A stretch of DNA of 64,000 nucleotides from Halolamina pelagica (GCF_900115675.1 NZ_FOXI01000004.1:62001-126000); one strand, 5' to 3'. Shown: positions 25,385-34,627, counted from the stretch's first letter. The notes: generated from the letters alone by a model not told the origin. Made by a program: numbers and translations.

Positions 25385-26245
25385 TCAGAGGTCGACGCGG
25401 TCGCCGATCTCGACCAGCTCCAGCCGGCGCGGATGCTCGAAGGAGTCGACGTGGTCCTGGAGCGCGGTCGGATCGGCGGTGAGCCCCTTCCACATGTCCC
25501 AGTGGCTCGGCAGCAGCCGGTCGGCCTGCAGCGCGCTCGCGGCCTCGACGGCCTCGCCCTCGTCGTTGTACCACTTGGTGTACGTCGGCTCCCGCGTCTG
25601 CTTGTCCGGGATCATCCCCGCGGTGCCGAAGGCGACGATGCCGAGGTCGATGTCGAACTCCTCCCCGAGCGCAACGAACCACTCGGCCGGCCGGGAGTCG
25701 CCGGGGTGGAACACCGTCCCGGCGTCGTGCTCGAACACGTAGCCGACGGGGTGCTCGGCGTCGGGGTCGTTCACCTCGACGACGTGGACGGTGAACTCGC
25801 CGACCTCCACCACGTCGCCCTCGACGACCTCCTGGAACTGATCGTCGGTCAGGTCCCAGCGGTCCTCCCAGGACTGGTCCTCGCGGGCGGCCGCCATCGA
25901 CGCGTCGGGCGCGACGAACGGCGCGCCAGTGCGCTCGAGGATCGGCGCCTGGGACTCGCCGTGGACGTGGTCGCTGTGCTCGTGGGTCGCGAACACCGCG
26001 TCGGCGTCGCCGACGTCGGTCGGGTCGAAGGGGACCGGGATCATCCGGACGGTTCGAGGGGGGTCGCCCGTGCCGAGGTAGGGGTCGACGAACAGCGTCG
26101 TCCCCTCGCTGCCCTTCAGTACGAACCCGTTGCAGCCGAGGTACCACACCGCCACGCCGTCGGGGTCGGCCGCCTCGATCGCCCGCGGGAGCCAGTCGCC
26201 CCAGTCGCTCGTGGTCATGGGTTCCGTTCCGGTCGGGCCGCCCAT
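25385..26245 (-). CDS. MBL-fold metallo-hydrolase
   Basis: A 286-aa metallo-beta-lactamase-fold protein. The metal motif is FATHEHSDHVHG (H-x-H-x-D-H); further ligands are probably the His in FHPGDSRPAEW and in LLPSHWDMWKG. It resembles UlaG/UPF0173-like lactonase or phosphodiesterase members. The ATG at 26245 has a strong Shine-Dalgarno GGAGGTG 11 nt upstream, favouring it over the ATG at 26218. Confidence 0.83.
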   Translation of the reverse strand: MGGPTGTEPMTTSDWGDWLPRAIEAADPDGVAVWYLGCNGFVLKGSEGTTLFVDPYLGTGDPPRTVRMIPVPFDPTDVGDADAVFATHEHSDHVHGESQAPILERTGAPFVAPDASMAAAREDQSWEDRWDLTDDQFQEVVEGDVVEVGEFTVHVVEVNDPDAEHPVGYVFEHDAGTVFHPGDSRPAEWFVALGEEFDIDLGIVAFGTAGMIPDKQTREPTYTKWYNDEGEAVEAASALQADRLLPSHWDMWKGLTADPTALQDHVDSFEHPRRLELVEIGDRVDL

Positions 26246-26256
26246 AGCCGTTGTGA

Positions 26257-26263
26257 CACCTCC
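26257..26263 (-). promoter_or_regulatory. Shine-Dalgarno sequence of the MBL-fold gene
   Basis: Minus-strand GGAGGTG lies 11 nt upstream of the ATG at 26245. It is one of only two strong Shine-Dalgarno sequences I saw, and it decides the start. Confidence 0.5.
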
Positions 26264-26300
26264 CGAAGATACTCAAGGGTCGGTCGTGTCAGTACGTCGC

Positions 26301-26411
26301 ATGAACTCCTCCACCCGCGACACTGCCGCGTTCGTACAGATGGCCGAGGCGATGGCGGCCACCGCCGGCGACGCCGCTGCCGCCGCGGACACGCTCCCGA
26401 AGCGGGTCTGA
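26301..26411 (+). CDS. possible 36-aa small protein
   Basis: The ATG at 26301 opens 37 codons starting MNSSTRDTAAFVQMAEAMAA, Ala-rich and helical. It falls in a ~290-base gap, with the AT-richer GATACTCAAGGG 20-30 nt upstream as a possible promoter. No family recognised; small size makes chance occurrence plausible. Confidence 0.35.
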   Translation: MNSSTRDTAAFVQMAEAMAATAGDAAAAADTLPKRV

Positions 26412-26427
26412 GCGGTTCGGACTTCGC

Positions 26428-26492
26428 CCAGTCACGGCATGGACTCGGTGGTCGCGACACGGAGGTCGCGACCGCTCGTGTGCCGTGACTGG
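26428..26492. repeat. nested hairpin upstream of the Ogg-type gene
   Basis: A perfect 12-bp outer stem (26428-26439 with 26481-26492, CCAGTCACGGCA/TGCCGTGACTGG) encloses an inner 9-bp stem (26450-26458 with 26465-26473, GGTCGCGAC/GTCGCGACC). The element lies 17 nt after the 36-aa frame and 45 nt before the glycosylase ATG. It may be a terminator, a leader structure or a small RNA. Confidence 0.65.
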
Positions 26493-26537
26493 TACGGACC
26501 GAAACCCGGAAACCCGCCCCCGGCCCACTCCCGCGTA

Positions 26538-27608
26538 ATGGAGTCGGGTCGCATCGACGTCTCCTCGCTCGACGGACCGTTCGACCTGCAGTCGACGCTC
26601 GAGAGCGGACAGACGTACCTCTGGGAGCGCGCCGACGGCGACGACTACGTGGATTCGGCCGCGTACGGCGGCGACGCGTGGTACGAGACCGTGCTGCCGC
26701 CGACGCCGGAGCTCACCGACCGGCCGACGGTCGTCCGCGCCCGCCAACGCGGCGGCGTCGACGAGCGACGCTCGTCTGCCGATCGGACGCAGTCCGATCA
26801 CGTCGACGACGGCACGATCGAGTGGGAGGCCGGCGCGGTCCCCGCCGACGCGGGCGCCGCCGACGCTCCCGCGGCACCCACCGAACCCGTCGACGGCGAG
26901 GCGATCCTCACGCACCTGCTCCGACTCGACGACGACCTCGCGGCGATCTACGACGCGCTCGACGACCTGTCGCTGCTCTCGCGGGCGTTCGACCGCTACC
27001 GCGGGATGCGCCTGATCCGCGACCCGCCGTTCCCCTGCCTGATCTCCTTCATCTGCTCGGCGCAGATGCGGGTGAGTCGGATCTTCGGGATGCAGCACGC
27101 GCTCCGGGAGCACTACGGTACGCCCGTCGATCTCGACGGCCGGACGCTGTACGCCTATCCGACGCCCGAGGCGCTGGCCGCCCGGACCGAGGACGAACTC
27201 CGCGAGCTGAGCCTGGGCTACCGCGCGCCCTACGTCCAGCGCACCGCCGAGATGGTCGCCGACGGCGAAGCACGCCCGGAGGACGCCCGCGGCCTGCCCT
27301 ACGAGGAGGCCCGCGATGCGGCGACCCAGTTCGTCGGCGTCGGCGACAAGGTGGCCGACTGCGTCCTGCTGTTCTCGCTCGGCTACCTGCAGGCGATCCC
27401 GCTGGATACGTGGATCCAAACGGCCATCGGCGACTACTTCCCGGACTGCGACGGCGGCAACTACGCCGAGACCTCGCGGGCGATCCGGGAGCGACTCGGC
27501 GCCGACCTGCCGGAGCGCGAGGAGGTGTTCGGCGAGAGCGGCGCCGACGCCTACGCGGGCTACGCCCAGACGTACGTGTTCCACCACCTCCGGACCGACG
27601 GCGACTGA
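26538..27608 (+). CDS. Ogg1-type DNA glycosylase/AP lyase
   Basis: A 356-aa HhH-GPD DNA glycosylase. The helix-hairpin-helix is FVGVGDKVADC with catalytic Lys 271, and the catalytic Asp 290 is in AIPLDTWI, the same arrangement as in 8-oxoguanine glycosylase OGG1. The N-terminal OGG-like domain (1-60) contains LESGQTYLWERADG. Residues about 62-118 form an acidic, Ala-rich insertion. It probably excises oxidised guanine; an AlkA-like specificity cannot be excluded. Confidence 0.88.
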   Translation: MESGRIDVSSLDGPFDLQSTLESGQTYLWERADGDDYVDSAAYGGDAWYETVLPPTPELTDRPTVVRARQRGGVDERRSSADRTQSDHVDDGTIEWEAGAVPADAGAADAPAAPTEPVDGEAILTHLLRLDDDLAAIYDALDDLSLLSRAFDRYRGMRLIRDPPFPCLISFICSAQMRVSRIFGMQHALREHYGTPVDLDGRTLYAYPTPEALAARTEDELRELSLGYRAPYVQRTAEMVADGEARPEDARGLPYEEARDAATQFVGVGDKVADCVLLFSLGYLQAIPLDTWIQTAIGDYFPDCDGGNYAETSRAIRERLGADLPEREEVFGESGADAYAGYAQTYVFHHLRTDGD

Positions 27609-27675
27609 GCCCGCCGAATCGGCGACACCGTCGTCCACCCGAACTGACAAGCCGCCGCCTCCCCAAGCCGTGGCT

Positions 27676-29667
27676 ATGTCTACCACCCCCTACGGCGAGT
27701 GGGAGTCCCCCGTCTCCGCGGCCGACGTGGCCGCCGACACGCTCCGCTTCGGCCCCGTCGAAGCGGACGACGGGAGCGTCTACTGGCTGGAACGGCGCCC
27801 CGACGAGGAGGGCCGCGGCGTCGTCGTCCGCGCCGACGGGGCCGCCCCCGACGAGCCGGTCGAGGTCACCCCCGAAGACGCCGACGTGCGCACGCTGGTC
27901 CACGAGTACGGCGGCGGCGACTTCGCGGTTCAGGCGGGGACCGTGTTCTACGCCGACTTCGACGACCAGCGGCTCTATCGCGTCGACGGCGGTCGCGGCG
28001 CGGAACCGACGCCGATCACGCCCGAACCCGAGACCGAACACGGCCTGCGCTACGCCGATATGGAGGTCTCGCCGGACGGTGAGCGCCTCTACGCGGTTCG
28101 CGAGCGCCACGAGGGCGAGGACGCGGAGGACGAGGCGGTCAACGAACTCGTCACCCTCCCGGCCGACGGGAGCGAGCCGCCCGCTGTCGTCGCCGCGGGC
28201 CACGACTTCTACGCGTTCCCGCGGCTCTCGCCCGACGGCGACCGGCTCGCGTGGACGACGTGGGACCACCCGCGGATGCCCTGGGACGGCACCGAACTCC
28301 ACGTCGCCGACGTCGGCGACGGCGGCACGCTCGCCGCGGAGCGCGTGGTGATGGGCGGGCCCGAGGAGTCGGTGTTCCAGCCCGGCTGGAGCCCGGACGG
28401 CGAACTCCACGCGGTGTCGGACCGGACCGGCTGGTGGAACCTCTACGAAGTCGACGCCGACGGCGACGACGAGCCGCGGAACCGAACGCCGGAGGACGCG
28501 GAGTTCGGCGTCCCGCAGTGGTCGTTCGGGCTCGCGACCTACGCGTTCCTCGACGACGGCCGCGTGGCAGTCCTGCGGAACCGCGACGGCGAGTGGTCGC
28601 TCTGCCTGCTCGACGACGCGGACGAACTCACAGAGACCGACCTCCCGTTCTCGGCGTACCCCCACGCGCGGCTGGCGACCGACGGCGAGACGCTCGCGTT
28701 CGTCGGCGGCGGGCCGACCACGCCGGAGACCGTCGCTCGCTGGACGCCGGACGAGGGCGGCGAGCCGACCCACCTCCGGCAGTCCTTCTCGCTCGACCTG
28801 CCCGACGGGATGGTCTCGGAGCCGGAACACGTCGACGTGCCGACCCGCGACGGCGGGACCACCCACGCGTACTACTACCCGCCGACGAACGCCGACGAGC
28901 GCGCGCCCGAGGGCGAGGACCCGCCACTGGTGACGATGGTCCACGGCGGCCCGACGAGTCAGACGCTCCCGGTCGCGAAGCTCGCGGTCCAGTTCTTCAC
29001 CACCCGCGGGTTCGCCGTCGCCGACGTGAACTACCGTGGCTCGACGGGTTACGGCCGCGACTACCGCGACGCGCTACAGGGCGAGTGGGGCGTGCTCGAC
29101 ACGGCCGACTGCGTGGACACCGCGGAGTACCTCGCGGAGATCGGCCGTGCGGACCCGGACCGGCTCGCGATCACCGGCGGGAGCGCCGGCGGCTACGCGG
29201 TGCTCTGTGCGCTGGCGTTCCACGGCACGTTCGACGCCGGCGCGAGCCACTACGGCGTCGCCGACCTGGAGGCGCTCGCGACGGGCACCCACAAGTTCGA
29301 GTCCCGGTACCTCGACGGCCTCGTCGGCCCGCTGCCCGAGGCCCGGGAGACCTACGAGGAGCGGTCGCCCGCGTTCCACGCCGAGGCCATCGACGCCCCG
29401 CTGCTCCTGCTCCAGGGCGGCGAGGACCGCGTCGTCCCCCAGGAGCAGGCCGAGGACATGGTCGACGCGCTGGTCGCGACCGAGACGCCCTACGCCTACG
29501 CGCTGTTCCCCGCCGAGCGCCACGGCTTCCGGACCGCCGACGCGACTCGCCGGGCCCTGGAGCTGGAACTCGCGTTCTACGGCGAGACGTTCGGCTTCGA
29601 GCCCGCCGACGAGATCGACGAAATCAAACTCCACGAGGGCCAGCGCTCGGTCCGGCGCGTGGAGTAG
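27676..29667 (+). CDS. S9 family prolyl oligopeptidase-like peptidase
   Basis: A 663-aa two-domain serine peptidase: an N-terminal beta-propeller (about 1-390, with WD40-like MEVSPDGERLYAV repeats) and a C-terminal alpha/beta hydrolase domain. The nucleophile Ser 503 is in GGSAGGYAVL, Asp 584 in LQGGEDRVVP and His 616 in ERHGF. It has no signal peptide, so it is cytoplasmic and likely trims peptides (acylaminoacyl or dipeptidyl type). It is preceded by a separate glycosylase gene. Confidence 0.92.
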   Translation: MSTTPYGEWESPVSAADVAADTLRFGPVEADDGSVYWLERRPDEEGRGVVVRADGAAPDEPVEVTPEDADVRTLVHEYGGGDFAVQAGTVFYADFDDQRLYRVDGGRGAEPTPITPEPETEHGLRYADMEVSPDGERLYAVRERHEGEDAEDEAVNELVTLPADGSEPPAVVAAGHDFYAFPRLSPDGDRLAWTTWDHPRMPWDGTELHVADVGDGGTLAAERVVMGGPEESVFQPGWSPDGELHAVSDRTGWWNLYEVDADGDDEPRNRTPEDAEFGVPQWSFGLATYAFLDDGRVAVLRNRDGEWSLCLLDDADELTETDLPFSAYPHARLATDGETLAFVGGGPTTPETVARWTPDEGGEPTHLRQSFSLDLPDGMVSEPEHVDVPTRDGGTTHAYYYPPTNADERAPEGEDPPLVTMVHGGPTSQTLPVAKLAVQFFTTRGFAVADVNYRGSTGYGRDYRDALQGEWGVLDTADCVDTAEYLAEIGRADPDRLAITGGSAGGYAVLCALAFHGTFDAGASHYGVADLEALATGTHKFESRYLDGLVGPLPEARETYEERSPAFHAEAIDAPLLLLQGGEDRVVPQEQAEDMVDALVATETPYAYALFPAERHGFRTADATRRALELELAFYGETFGFEPADEIDEIKLHEGQRSVRRVE

Positions 29668-29689
29668 TAACCGACGGCTGACGAACTGC

Positions 29690-30760
29690 TCAGAGCGTGA
29701 GCGTCGCCTCGGGCATGTTCCGGAACGCGGTCTCGTACCCCTCGTGTCTGGAGACCTGCGGCGGCGAGTCGACGGCGATCGTGAGTTCGTCGCCGCTCCC
29801 GACGCCGTCGACGACTGCGCCGTAGTGGATGCCGAGGTCGGGATCGAGCCACTCGTTCAGGTAGCCGTCGAAGGCCGTCTCGCCGTCCCGTGACAGCGTC
29901 CCCGACAGCGACATCAGCGGCAGCGGGTAGCGGTTGTACGGCGTGCGCGCCGAGACGGCGAGGTACGCCTGATCCGCGTCGCCGCCGAACGGCGTCGCGT
30001 CGTCGAGGCTCCGCACCGCGAACACCGCGTCGCCGCTCCCGGTCGTGCCGTGGGCCGTCCCCGGGAGGTCGTCGACCGGCGGCGCCTGCGTGGTCGGGAC
30101 CATCTCCATCCGCATCGGTTCCACGGCGCCCAGCGTCCCCTGCCGGGCCTCGGCGATGTCCTCGAACGGGAGGTCGCGCAGCTCCGAGCGCTGGTAGTCG
30201 AGCGTGAACTCGAACTCGGCGGCCGCTGTCTCGGTCAGCGAGCCGGTGCGGCGATCGCCGCCCGCGCCCACCGAGACGGTCACGGTGTACTCGCCCTGCT
30301 CGGGGAGTTCGACGTTGTCGCCGAAGTGAAACCCCATCCGCTGGGCGAGCATCGGCCACGGGTTCAGCCCGTCGACGACCGACTCGCCGTCCCGGGTCAC
30401 GTCGACGCTGGGGTTCACGTCCGAGGGCACGACTCCCGACTCGCTGTGCCAGACGATCGGCATCAGGTGGAGCGCGTCGTTCCCGCCGACCTCGACCTGC
30501 GTGGTGTCGTCGCCGGTGACCGTCCAGAACCGATGGGGGTAGCTGTACGTCAGCGCACAGCTGTAGCCGCCGTCGCTGACCATCCCCGCCATCGCCATCC
30601 CCTCGGTGTGCGTGGGGCGGTAGACGGCGTCGGGGCGGTTCGCCACCAGCGGCGGCTCCCGGCTGCCCGACTCGAGTTCGAAGCCGAGACAGTCCGCGAG
30701 GCCGCCGACGCCGGTGGCGCCGACGCCCGCGAGGAACGCCCGACGGGAGGGGTTACGCAT
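29690..30760 (-). CDS. Tat-exported iron-transport-type lipoprotein (P19-like)
   Basis: A 356-aa protein with a Tat signal plus lipobox (PSRRAFLAGVGATGVGG, then LADC). The N-terminal beta domain reads PDAVYRPTHTEGMAM, resembling the periplasmic P19/Tpd iron-binding family, with several His/Met. Haloarchaeal relatives are annotated as iron transporters. It starts 8 nt inside the end of the DyP-peroxidase gene, so the two are translationally coupled. The pair resembles the EfeO/EfeB part of an iron or heme uptake system; no EfeU permease is seen next to it. Confidence 0.72.
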   Translation of the reverse strand: MRNPSRRAFLAGVGATGVGGLADCLGFELESGSREPPLVANRPDAVYRPTHTEGMAMAGMVSDGGYSCALTYSYPHRFWTVTGDDTTQVEVGGNDALHLMPIVWHSESGVVPSDVNPSVDVTRDGESVVDGLNPWPMLAQRMGFHFGDNVELPEQGEYTVTVSVGAGGDRRTGSLTETAAAEFEFTLDYQRSELRDLPFEDIAEARQGTLGAVEPMRMEMVPTTQAPPVDDLPGTAHGTTGSGDAVFAVRSLDDATPFGGDADQAYLAVSARTPYNRYPLPLMSLSGTLSRDGETAFDGYLNEWLDPDLGIHYGAVVDGVGSGDELTIAVDSPPQVSRHEGYETAFRNMPEATLTL

Positions 30761-32072
30761 CGACCACCTCCGCGTTCTCGGCGACTTCGGCGACGTCCGC
30801 GTCGGGATTGGCGGGGGGGAGCGCCCGCAGCGAGCGCGGCGGCACGAGGAAGTTCCCCCGCCGGACGGTGTTGATGTACTGCAGGATCCCGTTGTTCGTG
30901 CGCTGGCCGACCGCGGAGTCGCTGTCGATCTCCTCGCCGTTCATCGCTTCCCGGGTGGTGACGAAGTCCGAGATCGTCCGCTGGAGCGACAGGAAGTGGA
31001 CGCCGGCGCGGTCCCCATCGGTCGAGTCGAAGTCCCGCCGGAGGATGATCGGCTTGTCGTTTTCCCGCACGTCGACCATCTTCTGGCTGTGGCCGACGAC
31101 GCCCTCGTTGCGGGCGGTCTCGATGGGCTCGCCGCAGTCGTCCATCCGCGGGTCGGTGCCGAGGTTCTCGCCGGCGTCCTCGACGAGCTCGTTCTCGGCG
31201 TGGTGGGGACAGAACATCTTGGAGACGCGCTGCTCGCGGGTGTCCTGCTCGTACCACTGGGTCAGGTTCAGCGTCAGCGTCGAGAGCTGCTGGGTCGTGC
31301 CGCCGGCGAAGGGCCCGTCCCGGATCGTCACGCGGTCCTCGGTGGGCTGGTTCCCTTTGAACGCCGACTCGAAGCCCATGTACAGCGGCGCGTCCTCCGG
31401 CACCGGGCCGTCGTCGGGCACGCCCGACACGTCCTGGTTCTCGGCCGGGAGGCCGTCGCCGATGAAGCCGGTCCGGCGCTCGCGGACCGAGAACACGTCC
31501 GTCAGCGCGGCGTCGGGCTGGGCGACGCCGTTGAGTTCGTCGAGGTCGCCCTTCAGCGCCTCCTCGGCGCCCATCACCACCTCGCCGTGGTCGCTGGCGA
31601 GGTGGACGATCGCGTCGGCGTCGTCGGCGTCGGGGTCCTCGAAGGCGGAGAGCGCTCGCGGTTCCGGCAGGTCGACGCTCCCGGGCAGGTCGTCGTCGAA
31701 CCGGTCGAAGTAGGACGGCGAGTAGCTGACTGTCAGTAGGAGTCCCGCGGCCGAGCGCTCGTAGGCGCGCTCGACGCCCGCGAGGGCGGCCTCGACGGTC
31801 TCGCGCTCGTCGTCGGCCGGCGTCCCGTCGCCGTAGTCGAGCGCGAGCAGCACGCGGTGGCGCGGGTGGTGGTTGTTCCCGGCGTCGGTCGTCGGGAGCG
31901 CGGCGTTCCAGGCGTGTTGACGCTCGGGAAACTCGGCGGACGGGGTCTCGGGCCCACGGGGCACGTCGACATCGGCACCGCGGTTCAGGCACGCCGACAG
32001 CGCCGCCGCGCCGCCGATGGCGACGGCGGACTTCACGAACGCGCGGCGGTCGATGCCGTTGGGGTCGCTCAT
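30753..32072 (-). CDS. Tat-exported DyP-type peroxidase (EfeB-like)
   Basis: A 439-aa protein with Tat motif DRRAFVKSAVA and lipobox-like SAC. It shows DyP features: a GxxDG-related loop TGFIGDG (residues 201-207), a probable proximal heme His 328 in VVGHSQKMV and the catalytic-Arg segment IILRRDFD (about 343-349), then GVHFLSLQRTISDF. The loop has one extra residue relative to the canonical motif, so redox potential may differ. It probably works outside the membrane with the coupled iron-binding protein. Confidence 0.78.
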   Translation of the reverse strand: MSDPNGIDRRAFVKSAVAIGGAAALSACLNRGADVDVPRGPETPSAEFPERQHAWNAALPTTDAGNNHHPRHRVLLALDYGDGTPADDERETVEAALAGVERAYERSAAGLLLTVSYSPSYFDRFDDDLPGSVDLPEPRALSAFEDPDADDADAIVHLASDHGEVVMGAEEALKGDLDELNGVAQPDAALTDVFSVRERRTGFIGDGLPAENQDVSGVPDDGPVPEDAPLYMGFESAFKGNQPTEDRVTIRDGPFAGGTTQQLSTLTLNLTQWYEQDTREQRVSKMFCPHHAENELVEDAGENLGTDPRMDDCGEPIETARNEGVVGHSQKMVDVRENDKPIILRRDFDSTDGDRAGVHFLSLQRTISDFVTTREAMNGEEIDSDSAVGQRTNNGILQYINTVRRGNFLVPPRSLRALPPANPDADVAEVAENAEVVDA

Positions 32073-32127
32073 ACGCGCGGTAGCACAGGGACGGGAAAGT
32101 GGGTTCTGGTGCGCCTCTCGAAACGGG

Positions 32128-32637
32128 CTACCCCTCGAGGAGCCCGTCGACCAGTCGGGTGAACCGATCGACGAGGCGGTCGCCCATCTCGGGTTCGACC
32201 GTCGAGAGGAGCGACCGGGTCGCCTCGGGGTCCGACAGCGAGAGGTGGACCCGGCCCCGGTCGTCCCGGCGCTCGTCGACGAGGCCGGCGTCGACGAGCC
32301 GGTCGACGTGGTAGGAGAGGGTGCTCCGGGCCACGTCGAGTCGGTCGGCGAGGTCGGCCGCCGAGGTCTCGCCCCCCAGCAGCGCCACGAGGACGGCGCG
32401 GGCCGTCTCCCGGCGCGCGAGCGCGATCCGCTCCCGTTCGTGTTCGTCGTAGCCCGGCGGGAAGTAGTGGGTGCGGCCGTACCGGTCGTCGGCGACGACC
32501 CGGCCCGCCCGGCGAAGCCGCCGCAGGTGGTACTGGAGCTGGCCGGTCGCGAGGTCCAGTTCCCGGCCGAGCGCGCTGGCGTGGCGGCCGGGGTGGTCGC
32601 GGACGTGCGCCAGCAGGCGCTCACGGGTGTCGCTCAT
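32128..32637 (-). CDS. transcriptional regulator with two winged helices
   Basis: A 169-aa protein with two tandem winged-helix domains: residues 1-60 (LLAHVRDHPGRHASALGREL, recognition helix near LQYHLRRLRRAG) and 75-140 (TSAADLADRLDVARSTLSYH). This double arrangement is common in haloarchaeal regulators. It overlaps the membrane protein gene upstream by 4 nt and lies just upstream of the DyP/iron protein pair on the same strand, so it is a candidate regulator of that pair. Confidence 0.82.
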   Translation of the reverse strand: MSDTRERLLAHVRDHPGRHASALGRELDLATGQLQYHLRRLRRAGRVVADDRYGRTHYFPPGYDEHERERIALARRETARAVLVALLGGETSAADLADRLDVARSTLSYHVDRLVDAGLVDERRDDRGRVHLSLSDPEATRSLLSTVEPEMGDRLVDRFTRLVDGLLEG

Positions 32638-33026
32638 CGCTCCCGATCACCCCGGGACTCCGCTCCGTCGTCGAAGTCGCCGCCGTCGGCTCGGGCCGCC
32701 CCGGCGGCCGGCCTGCCGACCAGGTAGACGGCGGCGATCACCAGCGCCGCCATCGCCACGTCGAGGCCGTGCTCGAGCGTGTGGTGGATCCCCGGTCCGA
32801 CAGCGCCGAGGTAGGCCGCCAGCCCGACGGCGCTCCGGGCGAGTAGCGTCGACAGCGCCAGCGCCACCAGCAGGTAGCGCCGTGAGCGCCGTCGGACGAA
32901 CGCCGCGACGGCGATGCCGGCGACGACGGCAGTCAGTATCGCTGCGAGACTCAACAGGACGAAAACCGCCGGATCCTCCCCGTGGACCCCGGCCGCGAGC
33001 AGGCTCCCGGTCGCGAATCCGCTCAT
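32634..33026 (-). CDS. three-helix membrane protein linked to the regulator
   Basis: A 130-aa protein starting MSGFATGSLLAAGVHGEDPA, with helices around VLLSLAAILTAVVAGIAVAAF, YLLVALALSTLLARSAVGLA and AMAALVIAAVYLVG, and a charged tail. It overlaps the winged-helix regulator by 4 nt, suggesting a membrane partner or sensor for it. His residues (GIHHTLEHG) could bind metal. Not a characterised family to my knowledge. Confidence 0.68.
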   Translation of the reverse strand: MSGFATGSLLAAGVHGEDPAVFVLLSLAAILTAVVAGIAVAAFVRRRSRRYLLVALALSTLLARSAVGLAAYLGAVGPGIHHTLEHGLDVAMAALVIAAVYLVGRPAAGAARADGGDFDDGAESRGDRER

Positions 33027-33149
33027 TATCGACGCTTGGCACTCGAGGAGGATACGCCTCTCGATGCGGTCGCCTCGGGGCGAAACGGGCGCCGGCAATC
33101 GTCGTCGCCCGCACCAACCAATATGGGGCCACGGCGCGAGCCGGTACGT

Positions 33150-33734
33150 ATGTCCGAACACGAGATCGCGGCGACCGTCGACGGCGCGACCGAGACGGCG
33201 ACGGTCGAGGCCAGACGGCTGCTGGTCCACGCGCTCCGGGAGAACTGGGGCTACACCCAGCCCACCGTCGGCTGCGAGTCCGGCAAGTGTGGCGCCTGCA
33301 CCGTCGAGATGGACGGCGAGGTCGTCAAGTCCTGCTGCGTGCTCGCGGTGCAGGCCGACGGGAGCGAGATCACGACCGTGGGCGGGATCGAGGGCGCGCC
33401 CGACGGGCTCGCCGAGGTCGGCGGCGACGACGTCGCCGCGGCCGACGACGACGGGTTCGGCCCGGTCCAGCGCAGCTTCCACGAGGAGCACGGGCTCCAG
33501 TGTGGCTACTGCACGCCCGGGATGATCCTCCGGAGCCGGGACCTGCTCGCGGCCAACCCCGACCCCTCCCGCGAGGAAATCCGGGAGGGGCTGAAGGGGA
33601 ACGTCTGTCGCTGCACGGGGTACGAGAACGTCGTCGACGCCGTCGAGGCCGCGGCGAGGAAGCTCGAACCGATCGAGACCGACGGCGGCGCGCCGGAGGA
33701 CGCAGTCGACGCCGCCGACGGGGGTGCGGACTGA
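33150..33734 (+). CDS. molybdenum hydroxylase, 2Fe-2S small subunit
   Basis: A 194-aa CoxS/XdhC-type iron-sulfur subunit. The plant-type cluster is bound by GCESGKCGACTVEMDGEVV...SC and the second cluster by QCGYCTPGM and CRCTGYENVV. It transfers electrons from the Mo site to the FAD of the medium subunit. An acidic C-terminal tail (about 30 residues) is unusual. Its stop overlaps the next ATG, so the three subunits form one operon. Confidence 0.93.
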   Translation: MSEHEIAATVDGATETATVEARRLLVHALRENWGYTQPTVGCESGKCGACTVEMDGEVVKSCCVLAVQADGSEITTVGGIEGAPDGLAEVGGDDVAAADDDGFGPVQRSFHEEHGLQCGYCTPGMILRSRDLLAANPDPSREEIREGLKGNVCRCTGYENVVDAVEAAARKLEPIETDGGAPEDAVDAADGGAD

Positions 33735-34627
33735 TGTTCCCGCCGCAGTTCGACTACGAGCGCCCGGACTCCCTCGACGCGGCGCTCGACGCGCTCGCGG
33801 ACGAGGACGCCGTGCCGCTCGCGGGCGGGCACGACCTCGTCCCGATGCTCAAAGCCCGCGAGCGGACCCCCGGGACGGTGGTCGACCTCGGCGGGCTCGC
33901 GGCACTCCGCGGTGTCGAGCGCGTGGTCGCGGACGGGACCGAACGGCTCTCGATCGGCGCGCTCACGACCGACGCCGCCCTCCTCGACGCCGACCCGGCG
34001 GGCGTCGACGCCCTGCTCGACGCGACGAGCGAGGTCGGCGACGCACAGATACGGAACCGGGGCACGGTCGGCGGCAATCTCGCGGCCGCTCATCCCGCGA
34101 GCGACATCCCGGCGGCGACGCTCGCGGCCGGCGCGACGCTCCACCTCGTCGGCCCCGACGGCGACCGGACGGTGCCGGCCGGCGAGTTCGCGACCGGCGA
34201 TCACGAGACGGTCTGTACCGACGACGAACTGGTGACGCGCGTCTCTGTTCCGCTCGATCCTGACGCCGGCGGCGCGTACGCGCGCAAGACCCACCCCTCC
34301 ACGGGCTACGCCGCGGTCGGCGTCGCCGCGCGGCTGCGGGTCGTCGACGGCGCAGTCGCCGACCCGCGGGTCGCGGCGGTCGGCCTGCTCGACGTTCCCA
34401 CGCGCCTGCCCGCGGTCGAGGGCGCACTCGTGGGCGTGGACGCCGGTTCGCCGGTGGACGCGGTCGCTGGCGCGGCCGAGCGCGCGACCGAGGGGATCGA
34501 CGGCGCCGTCCGGGAGGACCACGTCGTCTCCGCCGGCCAGCGCTGCGCCGTCCTGCCCGAGTACACCGAGCGGGCAGTCTCCGCGGCGTTGGCTCGCGCC
34601 GTCGGGCGCGAGGGGGTGGTCGCATGA
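33734..34627 (+). CDS. molybdenum hydroxylase, FAD-binding medium subunit
   Basis: A 297-aa CoxM-type subunit with the FAD motifs PLAGGHDLVPMLKAR near residue 27 and RNRGTVGGNLAAAHPASD around 98-116. A C-terminal CO dehydrogenase flavoprotein-like domain completes it. It passes electrons from the Fe-S subunit to the acceptor. Start and stop overlap the neighbouring genes by 1 and 4 nt, indicating coupled translation. Confidence 0.93.
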   Translation: MFPPQFDYERPDSLDAALDALADEDAVPLAGGHDLVPMLKARERTPGTVVDLGGLAALRGVERVVADGTERLSIGALTTDAALLDADPAGVDALLDATSEVGDAQIRNRGTVGGNLAAAHPASDIPAATLAAGATLHLVGPDGDRTVPAGEFATGDHETVCTDDELVTRVSVPLDPDAGGAYARKTHPSTGYAAVGVAARLRVVDGAVADPRVAAVGLLDVPTRLPAVEGALVGVDAGSPVDAVAGAAERATEGIDGAVREDHVVSAGQRCAVLPEYTERAVSAALARAVGREGVVA

